DNA of 64,000 nucleotides from Rallus limicola (taxonomy: Eukaryota > Chordata > Aves > Gruiformes > Rallidae), in assembly GCA_022605955.1 (NCBI GenBank), contig JAKCOZ010000101.1:620001-684000 (forward strand), given 5' to 3'. Both the position numbers and the translations under genes were made by a program. This document shows, in pieces, positions 20,674 through 32,543 of this stretch (its first letter is position 1; each line of letters begins with the position of its first letter). The notes below the pieces were generated by a model. The model was not told the DNA's origin. It did not search any database and saw only the letters and a program-made list of their open reading frames with translations.

Positions 20674-23600
20674 ATGCCTTTCATGCCTAGCTTCTTTACT
20701 TTGGGAGTTATTGCTGGACGTTTAGCATGTTTTGAACTGCAGTCTGCTAGGGCCGAGAAAAGCACCGTAGGAGGTTCCAGGCATGTTCCCTCTTTCCAGG
20801 CAAAGGAAAAGGCTGAGAACCAAAGTGACAGGGGCTGCTCGTGTGTCATTTTAGGAGGTTTCAGACAAGCTATGCCTTTCAGGCCTAGCTTCTTTACTTT
20901 GGGAGTTATTGCTGGACGTTTAGCATGTTTTGAACTGCAGTCTGCTAGGGCCGAGAAAAGCACCGTAGGAGGTTCCAGGCATGTTCCCTCTTTCCAGGCA
21001 AAGGAAAAGGCTGAGAGCCAAAGTGACAGGGGCTGCTCGTGTGTCCTTTTAGGAGGTTTCAGACAAGCTATGCCTTTCAGGCCTAGCTTCTATACTTTGG
21101 GAGTTATTGCTGGACGTTTAGCATGTTTTGAACTGCAGTCTGCTAGGGCCGAGAAAAGCACCGTAGGTGGTTCCAGGCATGTTCCCTCTTTCCAGGCAAA
21201 GGAAAAGGCTGAGAGCCAAAGTGACAGGGTCTGCTCGTGTGTCCTGTTAGGAGGTTTCAGACAAGCTATGCCTTTCAGGCCTAGCTTCTTTACTTTGGGA
21301 GTTATTGCTGGACGTTTAGCATGTTTTGAACTGCAGTCTGCTAGGGCCGAGAAAAGCACCGTAGGAGGTTCCAGGCATGTTCCCTCTTTCCAGGCAAAGG
21401 AAAAGGCTGAGAGCCAAAGTGACAGGTGCTGCTCATGTGTCCTGTTAGGAGGTTTCAGACAAGCTATGCCTTTCAGGCCTAGCTTCTTTACTTTGGGAGT
21501 TATTGCTGGACGTTTAGCATGTTTTGAACTGCAGTCTGCTAGGGCCGAGAAAAGCACCGTAGGAGGTTCCAGGCATGTTCCCTCTTTCCAGGCAAAGGAA
21601 AAGGCTGAGAGCCAAAGTGACAGGGTCTGCTCGTGTGTCCTGTTAGGAGGTTTCAGACAAGCTATGCCTTTCAGGCCTAGCTTCTTTACTTTGGGAGTTA
21701 TTGCTGGACGTTTAGCATGTTTTGAACTGCAGTCTGCTAGGGCCGAGAAAAGCACCGTAGGAGGTTCCAGGCATGTTCCCTCTTTCCAGGCAAAGGAAAA
21801 GGCTGAGAGCCAAAGTGACAGGGTCTGCTCGTGTGTCCTGTTAGGAGGTTTCAGACAAGCTATGCCTTTCAGGCCTAGCTTCTTTACTTTGGGAGTTATT
21901 GCTGGACGTTTAGCATATTTTGAGCTGCAGTCTGCTAGGGCCGAGAAAAGCACCGTAGGAGGTTCCAGGCATGTTCCCTCTTTCCAAGCAAAGGAAAAAG
22001 CTGAGAGCCAAAGTGAAAGGGTTTGCACATGTGTCCTGTTAGGAGTTTTCAGACAAGCTATGCCTTTCAGGCCTAGCTTCTTTACTTTGGGAGTTATTGC
22101 TGGACGTTTAGCATGTTTTGAACTGCAGTCTGCTAGGGCCGAGAAAAGCACCGTAGGAGGTTCCAGGCATGTTCCCTCTTTCCAGGCAAAGGAAAAGGCT
22201 GAGAGCCAAAGTGACAGGGTCTGCTTGTGTGTCCTGTTAGGAGGTTTCAGACAAGCTATGCCTTTCAGGCCTAGCTTCTTTACTTTGGGAGTTATTGCTG
22301 GACGTTTAGCATGTTTTGAACTGCAGTCTGCTAGGGCCGAGAAAAGCACCGTAGGAGGTTCCAGGCATGTTCCCTCTTTCCAGGCAAAGGAAAAGGCTGA
22401 GAGCCAAAGTGACAGGGGCTGCTCGTGTGTCCTGTTAGGAGGTTTCAGACAAGCTATGCCTTTCAGGCCTAGCTTCTTTACTTTGGGAGTTATTGCTGGA
22501 CGTTTAGCATGTTTTGAACTGCAGTCTGCTAGGGCCGAGAAAAGCACCGTAGGAGGTTCCAGGCATGTTCCCTCTTTCCAGGCAAAGGAAAAGGCTGAGA
22601 GCCAAAGTGACAGGGGCTGCTCGTGTGTCCTGTTAGGAGGTTTCAGACAAGCTATGCCTTTCAGGCCTAGCTTCTTTACTTTGGGAGTTATTGCTGGACG
22701 TTTAGCATGTTTTGAACTGCAGTCTGCTAGGGCCGAGAAAAGCACCGTAGGAGGTTCCAGGCATGTTCCCTCTTTCCAGGCAAAGGAAAAGGCTGAGAGC
22801 CAAAGTGACAGGGTCTGCTCGGTTGTCCTGTTAGGAGGTTTCAGACAAGCTATGCCTTTCAGGCCTAGCTTCTTTACTTTGGGAGTTATTGCTGGACGTT
22901 TAGCATGTTTTGAACTGCAGTCTGTTAGGGCCGAGAAAAGCACCGTAGGAGGTTCCAGGCATGTTCCCTCTTTCCAGGCAAAGGAAAAGGCTGAGAGCCA
23001 AAGTGACAGGTGCTGCTCATGTGTCCTGTTAGGAGGTTTCAGACAAGCTATGCCTTTCAGGCCTAGCTTCTTTACTTTGGGAGTTATTGCTGGACGTTTA
23101 GCATGTTTTGAACTGCAGTCTGCTAGGGCCGAGAAAAGCACCGTAGGAGGTTCCAGGCATGTTCCCTCTTTCCAGGCAAAGGAAAAGGCTGAGAGCCAAA
23201 GTGACAGGGTCTGCTCGGGTGTCCTGTTAGGAGGTTTCAGACAAGCTATGCCTTTCAGGCCTAGCTTCTTTACTTTGGGAGTTATTGCTGGATGTTTACC
23301 ATGTTTTGAACTGCAGTCTGCTAGGGCCGAGAAAAGCACCGTAGGAGGTTCCAGGCATGTTCCCTCTTTCCAGGCAAAGGAAAAGGCTGAGAGCCAAAGT
23401 GACAGGGTCTGCTCGGGTGTCCTGTTAGGAGGTTTCAGACAAGCTATGCCTTTCAGGCCTAGCTTCTTTACTTTGGGAGTTATTGCTGGACGTTTAGCAT
23501 ATTTTGAGCTGCAGTCTGCTAGGGCATAGAAAAGCACCGTAGGAGGTTCCAGGCATGTTCCCTCTTTCCAAGCAAAGGAAAAAGCTGAGAGCCAAAGTGA

Positions 23601-24237
23601 AAGGGTTTGCTCATGTGTCCTGTTAGGAGGTTTCAGACAAGCTATGCCTTTCAGGCCTAGCTTCTTTACTTTGGGAGTTATTGCTGGACGTTTAGCATGT
23701 TTTGAATTGCAGTCTGCTAGGGCCGAGAAAAGCACCGTAGGAGGTTCCAGGCATGTTCCCTCTTTCCAGGCAAAGGAAAAGGCTGAGAACCAAAGTGACA
23801 GGGGCTGCTCGTGTGTCATGTTAGGAGGTTTCAGACAAGCTATGCCTTTCAGGCCTAGCTTCTTTACTTTGGGAGTTATTGCTGGACGTTTAGCATGTTT
23901 TGAACTGCAGTCTGCTAGGGCCGAGAAAAGCACCGTAGGAGGTTCCAGGCATGTTCCCTCTTTCCAGGCAAAGGAAAAGGCTGAGAGCCAAAGTGACAGG
24001 GTCTGCTCGTGTGTCCTGTTAGGAGGTTTCAGACAAGCTATGCCTTTCAGGCCTAGCTTCTTTACTTTGGGAGTTATTGCTGGACGTTTAGCATGTTTTG
24101 AACTGCAGTCTGCTAGGGCCGAGAAAAGCACCGTAGGAGGTTCCAGGCATGTTCCCTCTTTCCAGGCAAAGGAAAAGGCTGAGAGCCAAAGTGATAGGGT
24201 CTGCTCGTGTGTCCTGTTAGGAGGTTTAAGACAAGCT
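20674..24237 (+). repeat. Block 11: 18 monomers, partner of block 10
   Basis: A near copy of block 10 to about monomer 14 (gctcggttgt at 22816 against 19205), after which the order differs. Monomer 15 has TAG at 23527-23529, where gccgag has become gcatag, a two-base change at a CpG. The last monomer is ordinary (no p78T) apart from a p190-region change (tttaagac). Confidence 0.95.
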
Positions 24238-24284
24238 ATGCCTTTCAGGCCTAGCTTGTCTGAAACCTCCTAACAGGGCAAGCT
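24238..24284. repeat. Junction 11, altered arms
   Basis: Palindrome 24210-24280. The left arm reads tttaagac instead of tttcagac and the right arm ends agggc instead of aggac, giving two mismatches. The ggc form recurs in junctions 13 and 14. Confidence 0.93.
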
Positions 24285-27200
24285 ATGCCTTTCATGCCTA
24301 GCTTCTTTACTTTGGGAGTTATTGCTGGACGTTTAGCATGTTTTGAACTGCAGTCTGCTAGGGCCGAGAAAAGCACCGTAGGAGGTTCCAGGCATGTTCC
24401 CTCTTTCCAGGCAAAGGAAAAGGCTGAGAGCCAAAGTGAAAGGGTTTGCTCGTGTGTCCTGTTAGGAGGTTTCAGACAAGCTATGCTTTTCAGGCCTAGC
24501 TTCTTTACTTTGGGAGTTATTGCTGGACGTTTAGCATGTTTTGAATTGCAGTCTGCTAGGGCCGAGAAAAGCTCCGTAGGAGGTTCCAGGCATGTTCCCT
24601 CTTTCCAGGCAAAGGAAAAGGCTGAGAGCCAAAGTGACAGGGTCTGCTCATGTGTCCTGTTAGGAGGTTTCAGACAAGCTATGCCTTTCAGGCCTAGCTT
24701 CTTTACTTTGGGAGTTATTGCTGGACGTTTAGCATGTTTTGAGCTGCAGTCTGCTAGGGCCGAGAAAAGCACCGTAGGAGGTTCCAGGCATGTTCCCTCT
24801 TTCCAAGCAAAGGAAAAAGCTGAGAGCCAAAGTGAAAGGGTTTGCTCGTGTGTCCTGTTAGGAGGTTTCAGACAAGCTATGCCTTTCAGGCCTAGCTTCT
24901 TTACTTTGGGAGTTATTGCTGGACGTTTAGCATGTTTTGAATTGCAGTCTGCTAGGGCCGAGAAAAGCACCGTAGGAGGTTCCAGGCATGTTCCCTCTTT
25001 CCAGGCAAAGGAAAAGGCTGAGAACCAAAGTGACAGGGTCTGCTCGTGTGTCCTGTTAGGAGGTTTCAGACAAGCTATGCCTTTCAGGCCTAGCTTCTTT
25101 ACTTTGGGAGTTATTGCTGGACGTTTAGCATGTTTTGAACTGCAGTCTGCTAGGGCCGAGAAAAGCACCGTAGGAGGTTCCAGGCATGTTCCCTCTTTCC
25201 AGGCAAAGGAAAAGGCTGAGAGCCAAAGTGACAGGGTCTGCTCGTGTGTCCTGTTAGGAGGTTTCAGACAAGCTATGCCTTTCAGGCCTAGCTTCTTTAC
25301 TTTGGGAGTTATTGCTGGACATTTAGCATGTTTTGAACTGCAGTCTGCTAGGGCCGAGAAAAGCACCGTAGGAGGTTCCAGGCATGTTCCCTCTTTCCAG
25401 GCAAAGGAAAAGGCTGAGAGCCAAAGTGACAGGGGCTGCTCGTGTGTCCTGTTAGGAGGTTTCAGACAAGCTATGCCTTTCAGGCCTAGCTTCTTTACTT
25501 TGGGAGTTATTGCTGGACGTTTAGCATGTTTTGAACTGCAGTCTGCTAGGGCCGAGAAAAGCACCGTAGGAGGTTCCAGGCATGTTCCCTCTTTCCAGGC
25601 AAAGGAAAAGGCTGAGAGCCAAAGTGACAGGGTCTGCTCGGGTGTCCTGTTAGGAGGTTTCAGACAAGCTATGCCTTTCAGGCCTAGCTTCTTTACTTTG
25701 GGAGTTATTGCTGGACGTTTAGCATGTTTTGAACTGCAGTCTGCTAGGGCCGAGAAAAGCACCGTAGGAGGTTCCAGGCATGTTCCCTCTTTCCAGGCAA
25801 AGGAAAAGGCTGAGAGCCAAAGTGACAGGTGCTGCTCATGTGTCCTGTTAGGAGGTTTCAGACAAGCTATGCCTTTCAGGCCTAGCTTCTTTACTTTGGG
25901 AGTTATTGCTGGACGTTTAGCATGTTTTGAACTGCAGTCTGCTAGGGCCGAGAAAAGCACCGTAGGAGGTTCCAGGCATGTTCCCTCTTTCCAGGCAAAG
26001 GAAAAGGCTGAGAGCCAAAGTGACAGGGTCTGCTCGGGTGTCCTGTTAGGAGGTTTCAGACAAGCTATGCCTTTCAGGCCTAGCTTCTTTACTTTGGGAG
26101 TTATTGCTGGATGTTTAGCATGTTTTGAACTGCAGTCTGCTAGGGCCGAGAAAAGCACCGTAGGAGGTTCCAGGCATGTTCCCTCTTTCCAGGCAAAGGA
26201 AAAGGCTGAGAGCCAAAGTGACAGGGTCTGCTCGGGTGTCCTGTTAGGAGGTTTCAGACAAGCTATGCCTTTCAGGCCTAGCTTCATTACTTTGGGAGTT
26301 ATTGCTGGACGTTTAGCATATTTTGAGCTGCAGTCTGCTAGGGCCGAGAAAAGCACCGTAGGAGGTTCCAGGCATGTTCCCCCTTTCCAAGCAAAGGAAA
26401 AAGCTGAGAGCCAAAGTGAAAGGGTTTGCTCATGTGTCCTGTTAGGAGTTTTCAGACAAGCTATGCCTTTCAGGCCTAGCTTCTTTACTTTGGGAGTTAT
26501 TGCTGGACGTTTAGCATGTTTTGAATTGCAGTCTGCTAGGGCCGAGAAAAGCACCGTAGGAGGTTCCAGGCATGTTCCCTCTCTCCAGGCAAAGGAAAAG
26601 GCTGAGAGCCAAAGTGACAGGGGCTGCTCGTGTGTCCTGTTAGGAGGTTTCAGACAAGCTATGCCTTTCAGGCCTAGCTTCTTTACTTTGGGAGTTATTG
26701 CTGGACGTTTAGCATGTTTTGAACTGCAGTCTGCTAGGGCCGAGTAAAGCACCGTAGGAGGTTCCAGGCATGTTCCCTCTTTCCAGGCAAAGGAAAAGGC
26801 TGAGAACCAAAGTGACAGGGGCTGCTCGTGTGTCCTGTTAGGAGGTTTCAGACAAGCTATGCCTTTCAGGCCTAGCTTCTTTACTTTGGGAGTTATTGCT
26901 GGACGTTTAGCATGTTTTGAACTGCAGTCTGCTAGGGCCGAGAAAAGCACCGTAGGAGGTTCCAGGCATGTTCCCTCTTTCCAGGCAAAGGAAAAGGCTG
27001 AGAGCCAAAGTGATAGGGTCTGCTCGTGTGTCCTGTTAGGAGGTTTCAGACAAGCTATGCCTTTCAGGCCTAGCTTCTTTACTTTGGGAGTTATTGCTGG
27101 ACGTTTAGCATGTTTTGAACTGCAGTCTGCTAGGGCCGAGAAAAGCACCGTAGGAGGTTCCAGGCATGTTCCCTCTTTCCAGGCAAAGGAAAAGGCTGAG

Positions 27201-28442
27201 AGCCAAAGTGACAGGGTCTGCTCGGGTGTCCTGTTAGGAGGTTTAAGACAAGCTATGCCTTTCAGGCCTAGCTTCTTTACTTTGGGAGTTATTGCTGGAC
27301 GTTTAGCATGTTTTGAGCTGCAGTCTGCTAGGGCCGAGAAAAGCACCGTAGGAGGTTCCAGGCATGATCCCTCTTTCCAGGCAAAGGAAAAGGCTGAGAG
27401 CCAAAGTGACAGGGGCTGCTCGTGTGTCCTGTTAGGAGGTTTCAGACAAGCTATGCCTTTCAGGCCTAGCTTCTTTACTTTGGGAGTTATTGCTGGACGT
27501 TTAGCATGTTTTGAACTGCAGTCTGCTAGGGCCGAGAAAAGCACCGTAGGAGGTTCCAGGCATGTTCCCTCTTTCCAGGCAAAGGAAAAGGCTGAGAACC
27601 AAAGTGACAGGGGCTGCTCGTGTGTCATGTTAGGAGGTTTCAGACAAGCTATGCCTTTCAGGCCTAGCTTCTTTACTTTGGGAGTTATTGCTGGACGTTT
27701 AGCATGTTTTGAACTGCAGTCTGCTAGGGCCGAGAAAAGCACCGTAGGAGGTTCCAGGCATGTTCCCTCTTTCCAGGCAAAGGAAAAGGCTGAGAACCAA
27801 AGTGACAGGGGCTGCTTGTGTGTCCTGTTAGGAGGTTTCAGACAAGCTATGCCTTTCAGGCCTAGCTTCTTTACTTTGGGAGTTATTGCTGGACGTTTAG
27901 CATGTTTTGAACTGCAGTCTGCTAGGGCCGAGAAAAGCACCGTAGGATGTTCCAGGCATGTTCCCTCTTTCCAGGCAAAGGAAAAGGCTGAGAACCAAAG
28001 TGACAGGGGCTGCTCGTGTGTCATGTTAGGAGGTTTCAGACAAGCTATGCCTTTCAGGCCTAGCTTCTTTACTTTGGGAGTTATTGCTGGACGTTTAGCA
28101 TGTTTTGAACTGCAGTCTGCTAGGGCCGAGAAAAGCACCGTAGGAGGTTCCAGGCATGTTCCCTCTTTCCAGGCAAAGGAAAAGGCTGAGAACCAAAGTG
28201 ACAGGGGCTGCTCGTGTGTCCTGTTAGGAGGTTTCAGACAAGCTATGCCTTTCAGGCCTAGATTCTTTACTTTGGGAGTTATTGCTGGACGTTTAGCATG
28301 TTTTGAATTGCAGTCTGCTAGGGCCGAGAAAAGCACCGTAGGAGGTTCCAGGCATGTTCCCTCTTTCCAGGCAAAGGAAAAGGCTGAGATCCAAAGTGAC
28401 AGGGTCTGCTCGTGTGTCCTGTTAGGAGGTTTCAGACAAGCT
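24285..28442 (+). repeat. Block 12: 21 monomers
   Basis: A mosaic of subfamilies. Monomers 1-3 alternate p156A and p91T types. Monomer 6 has p47A, and monomers 8-9 are the linked p160T/p161G then p169G pair. Monomer 11 is a p56A type with private changes. Monomer 13 has TAA at 26745-26747, where gagaaa has become gagtaa. Monomers 17-20 are a p146A/p161G run, with g100T (taggatgtt) in monomer 19 that is seen again in the first monomer of block 13. Confidence 0.95.
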
Positions 28443-28489
28443 ATGCCTTTCAGGCCTAGCTTGTCTGAATCCTCCTAACAGGACAAGCT
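28443..28489. repeat. Junction 12
   Basis: The right arm has gaatcctcc instead of gaaacctcc. Palindrome 28415-28485 has one arm mismatch; p177 is G. Confidence 0.94.
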
Positions 28490-31459
28490 ATGCCTTTCAT
28501 GCCTAGCTTCTTTACTTTGGGAGTTATTGCTGGACGTTTAGCATGTTTTGAACTGCAGTCTGCTAGGGCCGAGAAAAGCACCGTAGGATGTTCCAGGCAT
28601 GTTCCCTCTTTCCAGGCAAAGGAAAAGGCTGAGAACCGAAGTGACAGGGGCTGCTCGTGTGTCATGTTAGGAGGTTTCAGACAAGCTATGCCTTTCAGGC
28701 CTAGCTTCTTTACTTTGGGAGTTATTGCTGGACGTTTAGCATGTTTTGAACTGCAGTCTGCTAGGGCCGAGAAAAGCACCGTAGGAGGTTCCAGGCATGT
28801 TCCCTCTTTCCAGGCAAAGGAAAAGGCTGAGAGCCAAAGTGACAGGGTCTGCTCGTGTGTCCTGTTAGGAGGTTTCAGACAAGCTATGCCTTTCAGGCCT
28901 AGCTTCTTTACTTTGGGAGTTATTGCTGGACGTTTAGCATGTTTTGAACTGCAGTCTGCTAGGGCCGAGAAAAACACCGTAGGAGGTTCCAGGCATGTTC
29001 CCTCTTTCCAGGCAAAGGAAAAGGCTGAGAGCCAAAGGGACAGGGTCTGCTCGGGTGTCCTGTTAGGAGGTTTCAGACAAGCTATGCCTTTCAGGCCTAG
29101 CTTCTTTACTTTGGGAGTTATTGCTGGATGTTTAGCATGTTTTGAACTGCAGTCTGCTAGGGCCGAGAAAAGCACCGTAGGAGGTTCCAGGCATGTTCCC
29201 TCTTTCAAGGCAAAGGAAAAGGCTGAGAGCCAAAGTGACAGGGTCTGCTCGTGTGTCCTGTTAGGAGGTTTCAGACAAGCTATGCCTTTCAAGTTTAGCT
29301 TCTTTACTTTGGAAGTTATTGCTGGACGTTTAGCATATTTTGAGCTGCAGTCTGCTAGGGCCGAGAAAAGCACCGTAGGAGGTTCCAGGCATGTTCCCTC
29401 TTTCCAAGCAAAGGAAAAAGCTGAGAGCCAAAGTGAAAGGGTTTGCTCATGTGTCCTGTTAGGAGGTTTCAGACAAGCTATGCCTTTCAGGCCTAGCTTC
29501 TTTACTTTGGGAGTTATTGCTGGACATTTAGCATGTTTTGAATTGCAGTCTGCTAGGGCCGAGAAAAGCACCGTAGGAGGTTCCAGGCATGTTCCCTCTT
29601 TCCAGGCAAAGGAAAACGCTGAGAGCCAAAGTGACAGGGTCTGCTTGTGTGTCCTGTTAGGAGGTTTCAGACAAGCTATGCTTTTCAGGCCTAGCTTCTT
29701 TACTTTGGGAGTTATTGCTGGACGTTTAGCATGTTTTGAACTGCAGTCTGCTAGGGCCGAGAAAAGCACCGTAGGAGGTTCCAGGCATGTTCCCTCTTTC
29801 CAGGCAAAGGAAAAGGCTGAGAGCCAAAGTGACAGGGTCTGCTCGTGTGTCCTGTTAAGAGGTTTCAGACAAGCTATGCCTTTCAGGCCTAGCTTCTTTA
29901 CTTTGGGAGTTATTGCTGGACGTTTAGCATGTTTTGAACTGCAGTCTGCTACGGCCGAGAAAAGCACAGTAGGAGGTTCCAGGCATGTTCCCTCTTTCCA
30001 GGCCAAGGAAAAGGCTGAGAACCAAAGTGACAGGGGCTGCTCGTGTGTCATGTTAGGAGGTTTCAGACAAGCTATGCCTTTCAGGCCTAGCTTCTTTACT
30101 TTGGGAGTTATTGCTGGACGTTTAGCATGTTTTGAACTGCAGTCTGCTAGGGCCGAGAAAAGCACCGTAGGAGGTTCCAGGCATGTTCCCTCTTTCCAGG
30201 CAAAGGAAAAGGCTGAGAGCCAAAGTGACCGGGTCTGCTCGTGTGTCCTGTTAGGAGGTTTCAGACAAGCTATGCCTTTCAGGCCTAGCTTCTTTACTTT
30301 GGGAGTTATTGCTGGACGTTTAGCATGTTTTGAACTGCAGTCTGCTAGGGCCGAGAAAAGCACCGTAGGAGGTTCCAGGCATGTTCCCTCTTTCCAGGCA
30401 AAGGAAAAGGCTGAGAGCCAAAGTGACAGGGTCTGCTCGTGTGTCCTGTTAGGAGGTTTCAGACAAGCTATGCCTTTCAGGCCTAGCTTCTTTACTTTGG
30501 GAGTTATTGCTGGACGTTTAGCATGTTTTGAACTGCAGTCTGCTAGGGCCGAGAAAAGCACCGTAGGAGGTTCCAGGCATGTTCCCTCTTTCCAGGCAAA
30601 GGAAAAGGCTGAGAGCCAAAGTGACAGGGTCTGCTCGGGTGTCCTGTTAGGAGGTTTCAGACAAGCTATGCCTTTCAGGCCTAGCTTCTTTACTTTGGGA
30701 GTTATTGCTGGACGTTTAGCATGTTTTGAGCTGCAGTCTGCTAGGGCCGAGAAAAGCACCGTAGGAGGTTCCAGGCATGTTCCCTCTTTCCAGGCAAAGG
30801 AAAAGGCTGAGAGCCAAAGTGACAGGGGCTGCTCGTGTGTCCTGTTAGGAGGTTTCAGACAAGCTATGCCTTTCAGGCCTAGCTTCTTTACTTTGGGAGT
30901 TATTGCTGGACGTTTAGCATGTTTTGAATTGCAGTCTGCTAGGGCCGAGAAAAGCACCGTAGGAGGTTCCAGGCATGTTCCCTCTTTCCAGGCAAAGGAA
31001 AAGGCTGAGAGCCAAAGTGACAGGGTCTGCTCGTGTGTCCTGTTAGGAGGTTTCAGACAAGCTATGCCTTTCAGGCCTAGCTTCTTTACTTTGGGAGTTA
31101 TTGCTGGACGTTTAGCATGTTTTGAACTGCAGTCTGCTAGGGCCGAGAAAAGCACCGTAGGAGGTTCCAGGCATGTTCCCTCTTTCCAGGCAAAGGAAAA
31201 GGCTGAGAACCAAAGTGACAGGGGCTGCTCGTGTGTCATGTTAGGAGGTTTCAGACAAGCTATGCCTTTCAGGCCTAGCTTCTTTACTTTGGGAGTTATT
31301 GCTGGACGTTTAGCATGTTTTGAACTGCAGTCTGCTAGGGCCGAGAAAAGCACCGTAGGAGGTTCCAGGCATGTTCCCTCTTTCCAGGCAAAGGAAAAGG
31401 CTGAGAGCCAAAGTGACAGGGTCTGCTCGTGTGTCCTGTTAGGAGGTTTCAGACAAGCT
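28490..31459 (+). repeat. Block 13: 15 monomers, the most private changes
   Basis: Monomers 3-7 carry many changes not seen elsewhere: aaaaacacc, caaagggac, tttcaaggc, ttcaagtttagc with ggaagtt at 29289-29315, aaaacgctg, and ttaagagg. Monomer 8 has p77C (gctacggcc), which recurs in blocks 19 and 21. Monomers 9-15 are near consensus. The diverged middle may be an older, less homogenised core. Confidence 0.94.
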
Positions 31460-31506
31460 ATGCCTTTCAGGCCTAGCTTGTCTGAAACCTCCTAAGAGGG
31501 CAAGCT
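31460..31506. repeat. Junction 13, variant in the inverted arm
   Basis: The left arm is p177G, but the right arm reads cctaagagggc, which is the complement of the p177C (cctctta) form found in the left arm of most other junctions. Palindrome 31432-31502 has two arm mismatches. Confidence 0.93.
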
Positions 31507-32496
31507 ATGCCTTTCATGCCTAGCTTCTTTACTTTGGGAGTTATTGCTGGACGTTTAGCATGTTTTGAACTGCAGTCTGCTAGGGCCGAGAAAAGCACCG
31601 TAGGAGGTTCCAGGCATGTTCCCTCTTTCCAGGCAAAGGAAAAGGCTGAGAGCCAAAGTGACAGGGTCTGCTCGTGTGTCCTGTTAGGAGGTTTCAGACA
31701 AGCTATGCCTTTCAGGCCTAGTTTCTTTACTTTGGGAGTTATTGCTGGACGTTTAGCATGTTTTGAACTGCAGTCTGCTAGGGCCGAGAAAAGCACCGTA
31801 GGAGGTTCCAGGCATGTTCCCTCTTTCCAGGCAAAGGAAAAGGCTGAGAGCCAAAGTGACAGGTGCTGCTCGTGTGTCCTGTTAGGAGGTTTCAGACAAG
31901 CTATGCCTTTCAGGCCTCGCTTCTTTACTTTGGGAGTTATTGCTGGACGTTTAGCATGTTTTGAACTGCAGTCTGCTAGGGCCGAGAAAAGCACCGTAGG
32001 AGGTTCCAGGCATGTTCCCTCTTTCCAGGCAAAGGAAAAGGCTGAGAGCCAAAGTGACAGGGGCTGCTCGTGTGTCATGTTAGGAGGTTTCAGACAAGCT
32101 ATGCCTTTCAGGCCTAGCTTCTTTACTTTGGGAGTTATTGCTGGACGTTTAGCATGTTTTGAACTGCAGTCTGCTAGGGCCGAGAAAAGCACCGTAGGAG
32201 GTTCCAGGCATGTTCCCTCTTTCCAGGCAAAGGAAAAGGCTGAGAGCCAAAGTGACAGGGGCTGCTCGGGTGTCCTGTTAGGAGGTTTCAGACAAGCTAT
32301 GCCTTTCAGGCCTAGCTTCTTTACTTTGGGAGTTATTGCTGGACGTTTAGCATGTTTTGAACTGCAGTCTGCTAGGGCCGAGAAAAGCACCGTAGGAGGT
32401 TCCAGGCATGTTCCCTCTTTCCAGGCAAAGGAAAAGGCTGAGAGCCAAAGTGACAGGGTCTGCTCGTGTGTCCTGTTAGGAGGTTTCAGACAAGCT
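31507..32496 (+). repeat. Block 14: 5 monomers
   Basis: Unlike the 5-mers of blocks 1 and 3, the opener is p9C/p43G, monomer 2 has p160T/p161G, monomer 3 has ggcctcgc and p175A, and the last monomer has no end signature. It lies between two junctions with the same right-arm variant. Confidence 0.95.
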
Positions 32497-32543
32497 ATGC
32501 CTTTCAGGCCTAGCTTGTCTGAAACCTCCTAAGAGGGCAAGCT
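32497..32543. repeat. Junction 14, same variant as junction 13
   Basis: It carries cctaagagggc in the right arm. Blocks 14 and 15 therefore begin with the same derived junction, consistent with block 14 plus its junction being a duplicated unit. Confidence 0.93.
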
